Shown here: positions 1 to 9,808 of the stretch, piece by piece
How positions within the stretch are numbered: the first letter of the stretch is position 1
Layout: every line of letters starts with the position of its first letter
Origin: an uncultured Pelagibacteraceae bacterium
GTDB lineage: Bacteria > Pseudomonadota > Alphaproteobacteria > Pelagibacterales > Pelagibacteraceae
Direction of reading: 5' to 3'
Assembly: GCA_902635665.1 (NCBI GenBank)
Contig: CACPOX010000002.1
Span: 1-64,000, forward strand
Length of the DNA stretch: 64,000 bases
Translations under genes and position numbers: made by a program
The notes under the pieces: model-generated
The model's input: only the letters and a program-made list of their open reading frames with translations
Databases searched by the model: none
Told to the model about the DNA's origin: nothing

Positions 1-21
1 GAAATAATTCAACCAAAAAAA

Positions 22-981
22 ATGGGATTACTAGTTGAAAATCCTGTTTATAAACCATTTAGATATCCATGGTGCTATGATGCTTGGTTAACTCAGCAAA
101 GAATTCATTGGTTGCCAGAAGAAGTTCCTCTAGGAGATGATGTAAGAGATTGGCAAAAAAATTTATCTCAACCAGAAAAAAATTTATTAACCCAAATTTT
201 TAGATTTTTTACTCAAGCTGATGTTGAAGTTAATAATTGTTATTTGAGACATTACACAACTGTTTTTAAGCCAACAGAAGTTCTAATGATGATGACAGCG
301 TTTGCCGCAATGGAAACAGTTCATGTTGCTGCTTATTCACATCTTTTAGATACTATTGGAATGCCAGAATCTGAATATTCAGCTTTCATGAAATATAAAG
401 AAATGAAAGATAAGTATGACTATATGCAAGGTTTCAATGTAAACTCTAAAGAAGATATTGCAAAAACAGTTGCCGTGTTTAGTGCCTTTACTGAGGGTTT
501 ACAGTTATTTGCAAGTTTTGCAATTTTATTAAATTTCCCTAGACATAACAAAATGAAAGGAATGGGACAGATAGTTACTTGGTCTGTAAGAGATGAAACT
601 CTTCATTGTAACTCAATGATAAGAATTTTTAGAGAGTTTATAAAAGAAAACCCAGAGATTTGGACACCAAAACTTAAAAAAGAATTATATCAAGCATGTC
701 GAACTATTGTTGAGCATGAAGATGCTTTCATCGATTTAGCTTTCGAAATGGGGCCAATGGAAGGTTTAAGTGCAAAAGAAGTTAAAGATTATATAAGATT
801 TATTGCTAACAGAAGACTTGACCAATTAGGTTTAGAGCCAATTTATGATGTTCAAAAAAATCCACTAACTTGGTTGGATACTATGCTTAATGCAGTTGAG
901 CACATGAACTTCTTTGAGGGGCGTGCTACAGAATATTCTAAAGCCTCTACTCAAGGAACATGGGCAGAAGCTTTTAGCTGA
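22..981 (+). CDS. nrdB: Ribonucleoside-diphosphate reductase, class Ia beta (R2) subunit
   Basis: Small subunit of aerobic ribonucleotide reductase. It carries the diiron-tyrosyl radical used by NrdA to make deoxyribonucleotides in the cytoplasm. The ferritin-like fold shows the expected ligand set: Asp67, Glu98 and His101 (ETVH), Glu158 (FTEG), Glu192 and His195 (DETLH). The radical tyrosine is Tyr105, four residues after His101, as in the E. coli enzyme. The ATG at 22 gives 319 residues, slightly short for the family, and the same frame stays open to base 1 without a stop. The true start may therefore lie before the window. No Shine-Dalgarno site is visible. nrdA is not in the window and may lie just upstream. 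Confidence 0.93.
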   Translation: MGLLVENPVYKPFRYPWCYDAWLTQQRIHWLPEEVPLGDDVRDWQKNLSQPEKNLLTQIFRFFTQADVEVNNCYLRHYTTVFKPTEVLMMMTAFAAMETVHVAAYSHLLDTIGMPESEYSAFMKYKEMKDKYDYMQGFNVNSKEDIAKTVAVFSAFTEGLQLFASFAILLNFPRHNKMKGMGQIVTWSVRDETLHCNSMIRIFREFIKENPEIWTPKLKKELYQACRTIVEHEDAFIDLAFEMGPMEGLSAKEVKDYIRFIANRRLDQLGLEPIYDVQKNPLTWLDTMLNAVEHMNFFEGRATEYSKASTQGTWAEAFS

Positions 982-996
982 TTATAAAATAAAATT

Positions 997-1608
997 GTGA
1001 GTGATTTTGGTCTAGTTGTTATAGGTGCTCACTTTGGAGTTTGGCTTAAAGAAGACATAGAGAAATATAAAAATAAAAATATTTTACTAGTTGAGCCAGT
1101 TCCTTACAATTATGAAATCCTTGAAAAAGAATTTGTCGAAAAAGACAATATTTTTATTTGTAAAAATGCAATCTTGGATGAAATAAAAACTGACGATTTT
1201 TATTACGTTAAAAAAAATTCTATAAACAAGCTTAAAAAACATTGGGCAAGCCAGATTGGATCATTTAATAAAAGCCATATTTTAAATCATAAGAGCAAAA
1301 GATTTGAGATTACGGAAGATGATATAGAAAGCAAAAGAATAGAATTTATAACGTTTAATCATCTAATAAATAAATATTCAATTGATTCAATTGAAAAGTT
1401 ACAGATCGATGTGGAGGGAGCCGAATATAAAATTATGAAAGATATTGATTATGATAAAATAAATATAAAAAGTATTATATTTGAGTCAAAACATTTTGAT
1501 GGAACATTTACAGAAGGTGAAAAGCTTAAAGAAATTAAAGATAAACTAGTAAGTGCTGGATATAATTTAAAACAAATAGATAAAGAAAATATTTTAGCAG
1601 TCAAATGA
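997..1608 (+). CDS. FkbM-family SAM-dependent methyltransferase
   Basis: A 203-residue protein with the Methyltransf_21/FkbM pattern. An N-terminal glycine motif (VVIGAHFGVW, residues 7-16) stands in for SAM-binding motif I, VEP at 32-34 resembles the acidic end of beta-2, and the family hallmark LQIDVEGAEY is at 135-144. FkbM enzymes usually O-methylate sugars or polyketides; the substrate here is unknown. It starts with GTG 15 bases after the nrdB stop, so it is probably cotranscribed with nrdB, although no functional link is obvious. The protein is shorter than typical FkbM proteins and begins almost directly at motif I. It ends one base before the stop codon of the convergent prpC, leaving no room for a terminator. 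Confidence 0.8.
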   Translation: MSDFGLVVIGAHFGVWLKEDIEKYKNKNILLVEPVPYNYEILEKEFVEKDNIFICKNAILDEIKTDDFYYVKKNSINKLKKHWASQIGSFNKSHILNHKSKRFEITEDDIESKRIEFITFNHLINKYSIDSIEKLQIDVEGAEYKIMKDIDYDKINIKSIIFESKHFDGTFTEGEKLKEIKDKLVSAGYNLKQIDKENILAVK

Positions 1609-2733
1609 TCAACGATAATTAAGCTCCATTACTTTTCTATGTTTGCTACCTTTGTATTTTGCTAGTGGTCTTATTAATTTATTTGCAGCATGTTGTTCCA
1701 TTATATGTGCTGACCAACCAGTAATTCTTGAAATTACAAAAATTGGAGTAAAAAAATCAGTTTCAAACCCCATCAAATGATATGTTGGTCCTGTTGGATA
1801 ATCTACATTAGGGTAAATGTTTTTTTCTTTAATCATTACTTTTTCTACAATGTCATATATTTTTTCGTATTTTTTATCTTTCTTAATTCGAGCAACCTTT
1901 GCAAAATATTTTCTCATTGTAGGAACTCTAGAATCTCCTGATTTATAAACTCTATGACCAAATCCCATAACCACTTCTTTGTTCTTAAGTGCACTATTTA
2001 TCCACTTTAGAGCATTTTCTGGTTTTTTAATTTTACTCATCATATGCATAACTTCTTCATTTGCTCCACCATGAAGTGGACCTTTTAGACTAGCAATTGC
2101 ACCAGTGATAGCCCCATGTATATCAGACAAACTACTAGTTATTGTTCTGGCAGTAAAAGTTGAAACATTAAAACTGTGTTCAGCATATAAAATTAAAGAG
2201 ACATCAAAAGCTTTAACTATTTCTTTTTGAGGTACTTTTCCAAAACACATATAGAAAAAATTTTCAGCAAAAGTTAAAGTTTTCTTTGGTTTTATAATTT
2301 TTTTTCCTTTTCTAATTCTGTAAAAAGCAGCTAACGCTGTTGGTGTTTTTGCAAATATTCTTAGTGCTTTTCTCATATTTGCCTCTGGTGAAGAGTCTGT
2401 TGTCTCTTTGTCCTCCAATCCCATAACACTTACCGCTGTTCTAGCTACGTCCATTGGATGAGATCTTTTTGGCATATGTTTAATTATTTCGTAAAGGTTT
2501 TTAGTTAATTCTCTGTTATTTTTCTCTTCTTTTTCAAATTTTCTAAGTTGAATAGAGTTTGGAAGATCTTTATTGAGAATTAAATACGCAACTTCTTCAA
2601 ATCTACAATATTCACATAAATCTTGAGCAGCATATCCCCTGTAAGTGAGAGAATTGATTTCTGGCATTACTTTTGAAACTTCAGTTTCATCTACAACTAT
2701 TCCTAGTAATCCTTTTTTTATATCATCATTCAT
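1609..2733 (-). CDS. prpC: 2-methylcitrate synthase (citrate synthase family)
   Basis: Condenses propionyl-CoA with oxaloacetate to 2-methylcitrate, the first step of the methylcitrate cycle. The 374 residues match the short citrate synthase class. The catalytic triad is visible as His221 (GPLHGG), His260 (GFGHRVY) and Asp311 (NVDYPTG). Sequence alone does not separate citrate from methylcitrate synthase; the assignment rests on the adjacent prpB and prpD. It shares one base with prpB upstream, so it is the last gene of a prpD-prpB-prpC transcript. Its stop abuts that of the convergent methyltransferase gene. Confidence 0.9.
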   Translation of the reverse strand: MNDDIKKGLLGIVVDETEVSKVMPEINSLTYRGYAAQDLCEYCRFEEVAYLILNKDLPNSIQLRKFEKEEKNNRELTKNLYEIIKHMPKRSHPMDVARTAVSVMGLEDKETTDSSPEANMRKALRIFAKTPTALAAFYRIRKGKKIIKPKKTLTFAENFFYMCFGKVPQKEIVKAFDVSLILYAEHSFNVSTFTARTITSSLSDIHGAITGAIASLKGPLHGGANEEVMHMMSKIKKPENALKWINSALKNKEVVMGFGHRVYKSGDSRVPTMRKYFAKVARIKKDKKYEKIYDIVEKVMIKEKNIYPNVDYPTGPTYHLMGFETDFFTPIFVISRITGWSAHIMEQHAANKLIRPLAKYKGSKHRKVMELNYR

Positions 2734-3629
2734 TATTCATGTCCTTCTGAACTAAAATTATAAATTCTTTCATCCAATGAATTATATTTTTCATAATCTA
2801 CTAATTCATAGAGTCTTTTTCTAGATTGCATTTTATCAATGATGTTATTTTGATGTCCATTTGCATAAATGTCCCTTAATCCATCTTCAACATTTTTCAT
2901 AGCTAATCTTTGAGTTGTTACAGGATAAATTACAATATTATATCCAAAATTTTCTAATTCTTTGTAGTTAAATAATTTTGACTTACCAAATTCAGTCATA
3001 TTAGCTAATAAGTAACCTGATAATTCTTTACGAACTTTTTCAAAATCTTTTTCATCTTTAAGGGCTTCTGGGAATATAATTTCAGCACCAGCGTCAATAT
3101 AGGCTTTACATCTTTCAATCATTTTATCTATGCCCTCAACACCTTTAGCATCTGAACGTGCAATAATTTTAAAATTTTGATCCTTTTTAGAAGCTACACA
3201 TTCTTTAATTTTTTTAACCATATCATCAGTTGAAATAAGTTCTTTATTTTCAAGATGCCCACATCTTTTTCTCTCAATTTGATCTTCTAAGTGAACACCT
3301 GTTATCCCAAATTGTTCAAAAGTTTCTATAGTTTCTTTGCAGGATTTAAATCCTGTGTCTATATCAACTATAGTAGGAAGATTAGTTACTCTTGATATTA
3401 AATAAGATCTAGTACTAACATCTTGTAGTGTTGTTAAGCCAATATCAGGAAATCCAAGATCATTAGCCATCACTCCACCAGACACATAAACTGCATCATA
3501 ACCAATTTCTTCAATCAATTTTGCTGTCAGTGGATTATATGCACCAGGAACTCTCAAAATTTTGTTTGATTTTAATTTTTGATCAAAATCTACTCTTTTT
3601 TGATGCGGCTCTTTTTTTACAAAATGCAT
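2733..3629 (-). CDS. prpB: 2-methylisocitrate lyase
   Basis: Cleaves 2-methylisocitrate to pyruvate and succinate. The 298-residue TIM-barrel of the ICL/PEP mutase family shows YVSGG (48-52), the metal-site segment DIDTGF (89-94), EDQ (115-117) and the catalytic loop KRCGH (121-125), with Cys123 as the expected nucleophile/acid. The KRCGH loop and the length, short compared with isocitrate lyases, favour PrpB over AceA. It overlaps prpD and prpC by one base on each side, so translation is likely coupled along the operon. Confidence 0.93.
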   Translation of the reverse strand: MHFVKKEPHQKRVDFDQKLKSNKILRVPGAYNPLTAKLIEEIGYDAVYVSGGVMANDLGFPDIGLTTLQDVSTRSYLISRVTNLPTIVDIDTGFKSCKETIETFEQFGITGVHLEDQIERKRCGHLENKELISTDDMVKKIKECVASKKDQNFKIIARSDAKGVEGIDKMIERCKAYIDAGAEIIFPEALKDEKDFEKVRKELSGYLLANMTEFGKSKLFNYKELENFGYNIVIYPVTTQRLAMKNVEDGLRDIYANGHQNNIIDKMQSRKRLYELVDYEKYNSLDERIYNFSSEGHE

Positions 3630-5131
3630 TAAAAAATTCCTTTTTTATTATTTTGTTTCAATTTACTTTTTCTTACTTCAATATTCAATTTATGAAGTTG
3701 GCCAGATTTTAAATTTTTTAAATTTTGTACTGACATAAGAAAACGATTGCTTTCCTTTTTATCCAAAATACCCTCAGTTAAAGTTAAAAATTTATTTATA
3801 TAATTTTTTCTCTTAAATGGTCTAGACCCATATGGATGCGCATCTGCTTTATCTAATTCCTCTGTTATTTTTTTCCCATTATTAAGTGTGACAACTACTT
3901 TAGCACCAAAAGATTTTTTTTTTGGATTTGGATCATGATATTTTTTTGTCCATTTTTTATCTTCATAAGTTTTTATTGATTTCCAAATCTTAATGGTACT
4001 TTTTCTATTTGCTCTGTTTTTTGTATAAGATTTTACATGATGCCAATCTCCATCTTCTAAAGCTACAGCAAATATGTACATTATAGAGTGATCCAATGTT
4101 TCTCTACTAGCGTTAGGATCCATTTTTTGAGGATCATTAGCACCTGTCCCTATTACATAATGAGTATGATGGCTTGTAAAAATATCAATTTTCTTAATCA
4201 GATTTAAATCTGGTATTTTTGTTTTTAGTTTTTTAGCTAGATCTATTAAAGCTTGTGATTGATATTCTGCAGAATATTCTTTTGTATATGTTTCTAAAAT
4301 AGCTTTTTTACTTTCACCTTTTTTTGGTAATGGGACTTTATATTTAGCTTTTTTACCATCTAATATTCTTGCTATTACACTATCCTCACCTTCGTATATT
4401 GGACTTGGAGCACCTTCACCTCTCATAGCTCTATCTACTGCTTCTATAGCAAGTTTACCTGCATGAGCAGGAGCATAAGCTTTCCAACTTGAAATTTCTC
4501 CTTTTCTAGATTGTCTTGTAGATATTGTTGTATGTAATGCCTGTTGAACAGCTTGATAAATAGTTTCAGTATTTAATTTTAACATTGTTCCTAATCCAGC
4601 AGCTACACTAGGTCCTAAATGAGCAATGTGATCAACTTTATGTTTATGTAAACAAATACCTTTAACTAAATTTACCTGAACTTCATATGCAGTTATTATT
4701 CCCCTTAATAAATCTAATCCACTTTTTTTATTTTGTTGTGCTACACTAATAAGTGGAGGAATATTGTCACCAGGATGACTATAATCAGCAGCTAAAAAAG
4801 TATCATGAAAATCCAATTCTCTAACGGCTGTCCCATTTGACCATGCTGCCCATTCACAATCAAATTTTAATTTTGAGTTTACACCAAATAAAGTTGCACC
4901 AATTTTTCTAGAGTGTCTTAAAGCCATTTCTCTAGATGAAATTACTGGTTTTCTGTTTAAAGAGGCGATCGCAACAGACGCATTATCAATAATTCTATTG
5001 ATAACCATTTCAATAGCATTTTTATCTAATTTAGCATTATCGCTTGCTATCTCTGCAATTTTCCATGCAAGCTGTTTCTTCTTTGGCAGATTAATTTTTG
5101 ATGGATATACTTTAACTGTATGTAATAACAA
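3629..5131 (-). CDS. prpD: 2-methylcitrate dehydratase (MmgE/PrpD family)
   Basis: Dehydrates 2-methylcitrate to 2-methyl-cis-aconitate without an iron-sulfur cluster. The 500-residue protein has the MmgE/PrpD helical domain with the conserved ELDFHDTF and HPGDNIPP segments near residues 105-125, and a C-terminal lid domain. The start is a TTG at 5131, supported by a GGAG Shine-Dalgarno match five bases upstream (minus-strand positions 5140-5137), which is unusual in this SD-poor window. It is the first gene of the prpDBC cluster. No prpE, prpR or acnD is adjacent, so rehydration of the product must rely on a general aconitase encoded elsewhere. Confidence 0.9.
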   Translation of the reverse strand: MLLHTVKVYPSKINLPKKKQLAWKIAEIASDNAKLDKNAIEMVINRIIDNASVAIASLNRKPVISSREMALRHSRKIGATLFGVNSKLKFDCEWAAWSNGTAVRELDFHDTFLAADYSHPGDNIPPLISVAQQNKKSGLDLLRGIITAYEVQVNLVKGICLHKHKVDHIAHLGPSVAAGLGTMLKLNTETIYQAVQQALHTTISTRQSRKGEISSWKAYAPAHAGKLAIEAVDRAMRGEGAPSPIYEGEDSVIARILDGKKAKYKVPLPKKGESKKAILETYTKEYSAEYQSQALIDLAKKLKTKIPDLNLIKKIDIFTSHHTHYVIGTGANDPQKMDPNASRETLDHSIMYIFAVALEDGDWHHVKSYTKNRANRKSTIKIWKSIKTYEDKKWTKKYHDPNPKKKSFGAKVVVTLNNGKKITEELDKADAHPYGSRPFKRKNYINKFLTLTEGILDKKESNRFLMSVQNLKNLKSGQLHKLNIEVRKSKLKQNNKKGIF

Positions 5132-5184
5132 AATAACTCCTTATTCGTGATTTTGTTTTAATAGTTAAAATAAATTAATCAATA

Positions 5185-5850
5185 TTAAAGATATTCGGAT
5201 ATTATTTTTTCAATACCTACAAAGTCTTTTATAATGTGATTATGATAAATATCCTCAGATTTTTTTTCTGTATATCCATATTTTAGTAATATTATTGGAA
5301 TTTCAGCTGCCTTAGCAGCATTAGCATCTGTTTCACTGTCACCAATCATCAATGATTTATTTTTATCCCCATCTAATATTTCTATAGTAGTTGTTAAATG
5401 TCGAGGGTCTGGTTTGCAATATTCAAAAGTATTATAACCAGCAACATATTCAAAATAATCATAAATCCCAATTTTTTTTAAAAGATCAGCTGCTAAGTGT
5501 TCAGTTTTATTAGTACATACTGCCATAGAAATATTTTCATTTTTACACCAATTTAAAAATTCCTTTACACCGTTGATTAGTTTACTTTCACGTAAAATAT
5601 TTTTTCCATAATAAGATAAAAATTCATCAGTCATTTCATTTTGAATTTTTTCATCAAACCATTTCCACTGACCATTAGCCTTTGCCATCATAGCTTTTGC
5701 TCCTTTGCCAACAGCATTTTTTAATTCTCCTAAAGTTTTTGTAGGATAACCAAATTTTTTCATTACATGGTTATGGGCGCGAATTAAATCTGGAGCGGTA
5801 TCCACTAATGTACCGTCTAAATCAAATAAAATTGTAAATTTTTGTTTCAT
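5185..5850 (-). CDS. gph: Phosphoglycolate phosphatase-like HAD hydrolase
   Basis: HAD superfamily phosphatase of 221 residues. Motif I is DLDGT with Asp10 (nucleophile) and Asp12 (acid/base), followed by a helical cap of the Gph/PGP type. Motif III Lys lies in CKPDP and motif IV in GDSETDA. The best family match is phosphoglycolate phosphatase, which removes 2-phosphoglycolate left by DNA repair, but related HAD phosphatases cannot be excluded. It lies 53 bases upstream of prpD on the same strand and is divergent from the glmU-like gene, with a 69-base shared upstream region. Confidence 0.8.
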   Translation of the reverse strand: MKQKFTILFDLDGTLVDTAPDLIRAHNHVMKKFGYPTKTLGELKNAVGKGAKAMMAKANGQWKWFDEKIQNEMTDEFLSYYGKNILRESKLINGVKEFLNWCKNENISMAVCTNKTEHLAADLLKKIGIYDYFEYVAGYNTFEYCKPDPRHLTTTIEILDGDKNKSLMIGDSETDANAAKAAEIPIILLKYGYTEKKSEDIYHNHIIKDFVGIEKIISEYL

Positions 5851-5919
5851 TTTAAAAGTATTTTAAAGAAATAAATTGTGAATTAATCAAGACATATTCT
5901 TAATGTAAATCAATTCTAA

Positions 5920-6531
5920 ATGGAAGTTTTAAATCAAAAAAAACTAAGAGAGAAATTTATAAAATCAGGAGTTAAAATGATAGGTCCTGAAACTATTTTT
6001 TTTTCAAAAGATACCAAGATTGGAAGTAATGTAACTATAGAACCTTATGTTGTTATTGGATCTAAGGTTAAAATTGGGAATAATGTAATTATAAAATCTT
6101 TTTCACATTTAGAGTCTTGTAAAATTGAAAACAAAGTTGAGATTGGTCCATATGCCAGAATAAGACCTGATACAATTTTAAAAGAAGGATCTAAAGTAGG
6201 TAATTTTGTTGAGATTAAAAAAAGTACTCTAGGAAAAAAATCTAAAGTTAACCATTTATCTTATGTAGGAGATACTCAAATTGGAAAATCAGTAAATATA
6301 GGCGCAGGTACAATTACTTGTAATTATGATGGTATAAATAAGAATAAGACAAAAATTAAAGATAAAGTATTTATAGGCTCAAACTCTTCTTTAGTTGCTC
6401 CAATTACTATAAATGAAGATAGTATTGTTGGAGCTGGATCAGTAATAACAAAGAATGTTAGAAAAAAATCTTTAGCACTAACAAGATCGCCACAATTAGA
6501 AGTTAAGAGTTACAAAAGAAAGAAAAAATAA
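5920..6531 (+). CDS. Stand-alone GlmU-type left-handed beta-helix acetyltransferase domain
   Basis: Corresponds to the C-terminal half of GlmU, which acetylates glucosamine-1-phosphate on the way to UDP-GlcNAc. Hexapeptide repeats run from about residue 30 to 175. The E. coli GlmU active-site residues are conserved by alignment: Arg82 (R333), Lys100 (K351), catalytic His112 (H363), Tyr115 (Y366), Asn126 (N377), plus the block [11 protein letters not shown] at 128-138. The N-terminal uridylyltransferase domain (about 230 residues) is absent; the protein begins at the linker helix. It lies three bases before glmS, the preceding pathway step, which supports the amino-sugar role. Uridylylation must come from another gene. 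Confidence 0.85.
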   Translation: MEVLNQKKLREKFIKSGVKMIGPETIFFSKDTKIGSNVTIEPYVVIGSKVKIGNNVIIKSFSHLESCKIENKVEIGPYARIRPDTILKEGSKVGNFVEIKKSTLGKKSKVNHLSYVGDTQIGKSVNIGAGTITCNYDGINKNKTKIKDKVFIGSNSSLVAPITINEDSIVGAGSVITKNVRKKSLALTRSPQLEVKSYKRKKK

Positions 6532-6534
6532 TTT

Positions 6535-8355
6535 ATGTGTGGAATTATTGGAATATCTAGTAACAAACCTGTTTCTGCAAATATAATTAATTCATTAAAA
6601 AAATTAGAATACAGAGGATATGATTCAGCAGGTATAGCTACACTTTCAGATGGTGCAATCAATGAAATAAAATCTGAGGGAAGAGTAGATAACTTAGAAA
6701 ATAATTTTGATTTAAAAAACTTAAGAGGAAATATTGGTATAGGGCATGTAAGATGGGCAACTCATGGAATTCCAAATAGTTTAAATGCACATCCTCATTC
6801 CTCTCATAACGTATCAGTAGTTCACAATGGAATTATTGAAAACTCTACAATATTAAAAAAACATTTAATTAACAAAGGTCATAAATTCAAATCACAGACA
6901 GATACCGAAGTAATAGTTCATTTAATTACTGAGCATTTAAAAACTTCAGAATTAGAAGAAGCTATAACAAAAACATTAAAACAACTTCATGGTAGTTTTG
7001 CACTTGGAATTGTATTTAAAGAGATGCCAGATTTAATTGTTGGGGCTAGAAGAGGCTCGCCTTTAGCAGTTGGATATGGTCCTAATGAAAATTATCTAGG
7101 CTCAGACTCATATGCTTTGAAATCAATGACAAATAAAATCACATACCTTGATGATGGTGAATTTTGTATTGTTAAAAAAGATCAGGTTCTTTTTTTCAAT
7201 GAAGATGGGAATAAGGTTAATAAAAAAATATTAGAATTATCATCTAATGAAACAAATTATGACAAAGGTGATTTTAAACATTTCATGGCAAAAGAAATTG
7301 AAGAGCAGCCAACAACAATTAAAACTGGAATTAAAGAATACTTAGATAGTGTAAATAAAGATATAAATATCTTTAATTTTCCATGGAAAATAAAGGATAT
7401 TAAATCAATAACTTTGGTGGGATGTGGAACTGCATATCATTCTTGTTTGATGGCTAAATATTGGTTTGAAGAACTTACAACTTTAGATGTAAACATAGAT
7501 ATAGCATCAGAGTTTAGATACAGAAAAAATAGGTTTAAAAAAGATACTTTATATATTTTTGTTTCACAATCAGGGGAGACAGCAGATACTTACGCAGCTT
7601 TAGATCTTTGTAACAGAAATAACATGAAAACATGTGCTGTTGTTAATGTAATCGAAAGCTCAATTGCAAGAGACTCAAACTTTGTTTTACCAATTCATTG
7701 TGGCCCTGAAATAGGAGTAGCATCGACAAAAGCATTTCTAGGTCAAATACTAGTTTTATATATTTTAGCCTTAAAGCTTGGATCATTGAGAAATGAAATT
7801 GAAAAAAATAATTATCAGGAAAAAATTAAAGATCTTAAAGCTTTGCCTGGCTTAATAGAGAAAACATTACTTCATGATAATGATATACAGGCAATATCCT
7901 CAACATTTAACGAAGCAAAGGGTTCAATGTTTTTAGGAAGAGGATATTCATATCCAATAGCTTTAGAAGGTGCGTTAAAACTTAAAGAGCTTTCTTACAT
8001 TCATGCGGAGGGATATCCTGCGGGTGAAATGAAACATGGACCACTTGCTTTAATTGAAGAGGGTATGCCTGTAGTAGTTTTAGCTCCCAGAGATAGTTAT
8101 TATAAAAAAACAATTTCAAATATGCAGGAAGTAATTGCTAGAGGGGCAAAAGTGTTATTGATAACGAACAAGAGTAAAGATGAAGTTGTGTCAGAAAATA
8201 TTTGGGAAACTATTGAAGTTGAGAATACAAATGATGACTTGCTTCCATTCCTTTTGACCATACCACTTCAAAAGCTTGCTTATTACTCTGCTCTTAAAAA
8301 AGGTTATGACATTGATAAGCCTAGAAATTTAGCTAAATCTGTCACTGTTGAATAA
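6535..8355 (+). CDS. glmS: Glutamine-fructose-6-phosphate aminotransferase (isomerizing)
   Basis: Makes glucosamine-6-phosphate from fructose-6-phosphate and glutamine, the entry step to peptidoglycan and LPS amino sugars. The 606 residues match the family. MCGIIGI places the nucleophile Cys2 at the mature N-terminus of the class II glutaminase domain (to about 220). Two SIS domains follow, with GCGTAYHS and SQSGETADT in the first and EGYPAGEMKHGP in the second. The C-terminus ends DKPRNLAKSVTVE as in characterised GlmS. It follows the GlmU-like gene by three bases and is presumably cotranscribed. No glmS ribozyme is possible in such a short gap. Confidence 0.96.
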   Translation: MCGIIGISSNKPVSANIINSLKKLEYRGYDSAGIATLSDGAINEIKSEGRVDNLENNFDLKNLRGNIGIGHVRWATHGIPNSLNAHPHSSHNVSVVHNGIIENSTILKKHLINKGHKFKSQTDTEVIVHLITEHLKTSELEEAITKTLKQLHGSFALGIVFKEMPDLIVGARRGSPLAVGYGPNENYLGSDSYALKSMTNKITYLDDGEFCIVKKDQVLFFNEDGNKVNKKILELSSNETNYDKGDFKHFMAKEIEEQPTTIKTGIKEYLDSVNKDINIFNFPWKIKDIKSITLVGCGTAYHSCLMAKYWFEELTTLDVNIDIASEFRYRKNRFKKDTLYIFVSQSGETADTYAALDLCNRNNMKTCAVVNVIESSIARDSNFVLPIHCGPEIGVASTKAFLGQILVLYILALKLGSLRNEIEKNNYQEKIKDLKALPGLIEKTLLHDNDIQAISSTFNEAKGSMFLGRGYSYPIALEGALKLKELSYIHAEGYPAGEMKHGPLALIEEGMPVVVLAPRDSYYKKTISNMQEVIARGAKVLLITNKSKDEVVSENIWETIEVENTNDDLLPFLLTIPLQKLAYYSALKKGYDIDKPRNLAKSVTVE

Positions 8356-8390
8356 ACTTTAAACTCTGTTAAAACACCTTTAGGTTGAAT

Positions 8391-9770
8391 ATGAAAAGTT
8401 GGAAAAAAAATAGTTGGAGAAAATATCCTGTAAAACATATTCCAGAATATCCAGATAAAAAAGAATTGGATAAAGTTTTGGATAAGATAGGGACATTTCC
8501 TCCGTTAGTATTTGCTGGGGAAACGAGACATCTTAAAAGTCAGTTAGCAGATGTCGTAGACGGAAAAGCATTTTTACTTCAGGGTGGAGATTGTGCTGAA
8601 AGTTTTGCAGAATTTAATCCAGATAATATTAGAGATACGTTTAAACTAATGTTGCAAATGTCATTAGTTTTAACTTACTCAGCTTCATTACCAGTGGTAA
8701 AAGTTGGAAGAATAGCTGGTCAATTTTCAAAACCTAGAAGTGCACCAACAGAAATAAAAGATGGGGTAGAGCTCCCAAGTTATTTAGGTGACAACATTAA
8801 TGCTATGGAATTTACTGAAAAGGCTAGAGTTCCAGATCCTAAAAGATTATTCAAGGCATACTCTCAATCAGCTGCAACTTTAAACTTAATTAGAGCATTT
8901 TGTCATGGAGGTTTTGCAGATCTTAAGAATGTTCATAATTGGAATTTAGGTTTTATAAAAAATTCACCTGAATTAAAAAGATTTAAAGAATTAGAAGATA
9001 ATATTGCAAATGCATTAGCTTTCATGGATGCATGTGGAATTAATTCAGATTTTAATAGAAGATTAAAAACCGTTAACTTCTGGACATCACATGAGGCATT
9101 ACTACTTCCTTTTGAAGAAACAATGACAAGAACAGACTCTACAACAGGAGAAAATCATGACACATCTGCTCACTTTGTTTGGATAGGAGATAGAACAAGA
9201 CAACTGGATGGTGGCCATGTTGAGTTTTGTAGAGGTATAGAAAATCCAATAGGAATTAAATGTGGACCTACCTTAAAGGCTGACGATTTAATTGATCTTT
9301 GTAATAGAATAAACCCTAAAAATGAAAAAGGTAAAATCACACTAATATCAAGATTTGGTGCAGATAATGTCTCAAAATTTTTACCAAAATTAATTAGGGC
9401 AATAAAAAAAGAAGGTTTAAATGTAATTTGGTCGTGTGATCCTTGTCATGGAAATACTGTAAAAGCTGCGACAGGATTTAAAACAAGACCATTTAACAGT
9501 GTGTTAAAAGAAGTTAAAAATGTTTTTGCATGCCACCAAAGCGAAGGAAGTTACGCTGGTGGTTTACATATAGAATTAACTGGTCAAGATGTAACAGAGT
9601 GTATTGGTGGAGCACAAAAGATATCAGAAAAAGACTTATCATCAAGATATCACACGCATTGTGACCCAAGACTAAATGCAAACCAAGCTCTAGAATTAGC
9701 TTTCATGATTTCAGATGAGATCAAAAAGAATAGCTCTTATTCTAAAAACGCAGATAGAGCGGCATCTTAA
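8391..9770 (+). CDS. 3-deoxy-D-arabino-heptulosonate 7-phosphate synthase, class II
   Basis: First enzyme of the shikimate pathway, joining PEP and erythrose-4-phosphate. The sequence is of the plant/actinobacterial class II type, recognised by GGDCAESFAEF near residues 63-73 (the Cys is the expected metal ligand) and by WIGDRTRQ, GIKCGPT and CDPCHGN. It is unrelated to E. coli AroF/G/H. I take the ATG at 8391 (459 residues) rather than an in-frame TTG two codons earlier. The gap after glmS is 35 bases with no clear terminator, so the gene may be read from the glmS transcript. Confidence 0.93.
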   Translation: MKSWKKNSWRKYPVKHIPEYPDKKELDKVLDKIGTFPPLVFAGETRHLKSQLADVVDGKAFLLQGGDCAESFAEFNPDNIRDTFKLMLQMSLVLTYSASLPVVKVGRIAGQFSKPRSAPTEIKDGVELPSYLGDNINAMEFTEKARVPDPKRLFKAYSQSAATLNLIRAFCHGGFADLKNVHNWNLGFIKNSPELKRFKELEDNIANALAFMDACGINSDFNRRLKTVNFWTSHEALLLPFEETMTRTDSTTGENHDTSAHFVWIGDRTRQLDGGHVEFCRGIENPIGIKCGPTLKADDLIDLCNRINPKNEKGKITLISRFGADNVSKFLPKLIRAIKKEGLNVIWSCDPCHGNTVKAATGFKTRPFNSVLKEVKNVFACHQSEGSYAGGLHIELTGQDVTECIGGAQKISEKDLSSRYHTHCDPRLNANQALELAFMISDEIKKNSSYSKNADRAAS

Positions 9771-9808
9771 GACATTGTAAAATTTTAAATATTTAATACT
9801 TTAAAATC

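Noticed and set aside
8356..8390. Terminator or riboswitch between glmS and DAHP synthase
   Set aside because: No convincing stem or T-tract in 35 bases.
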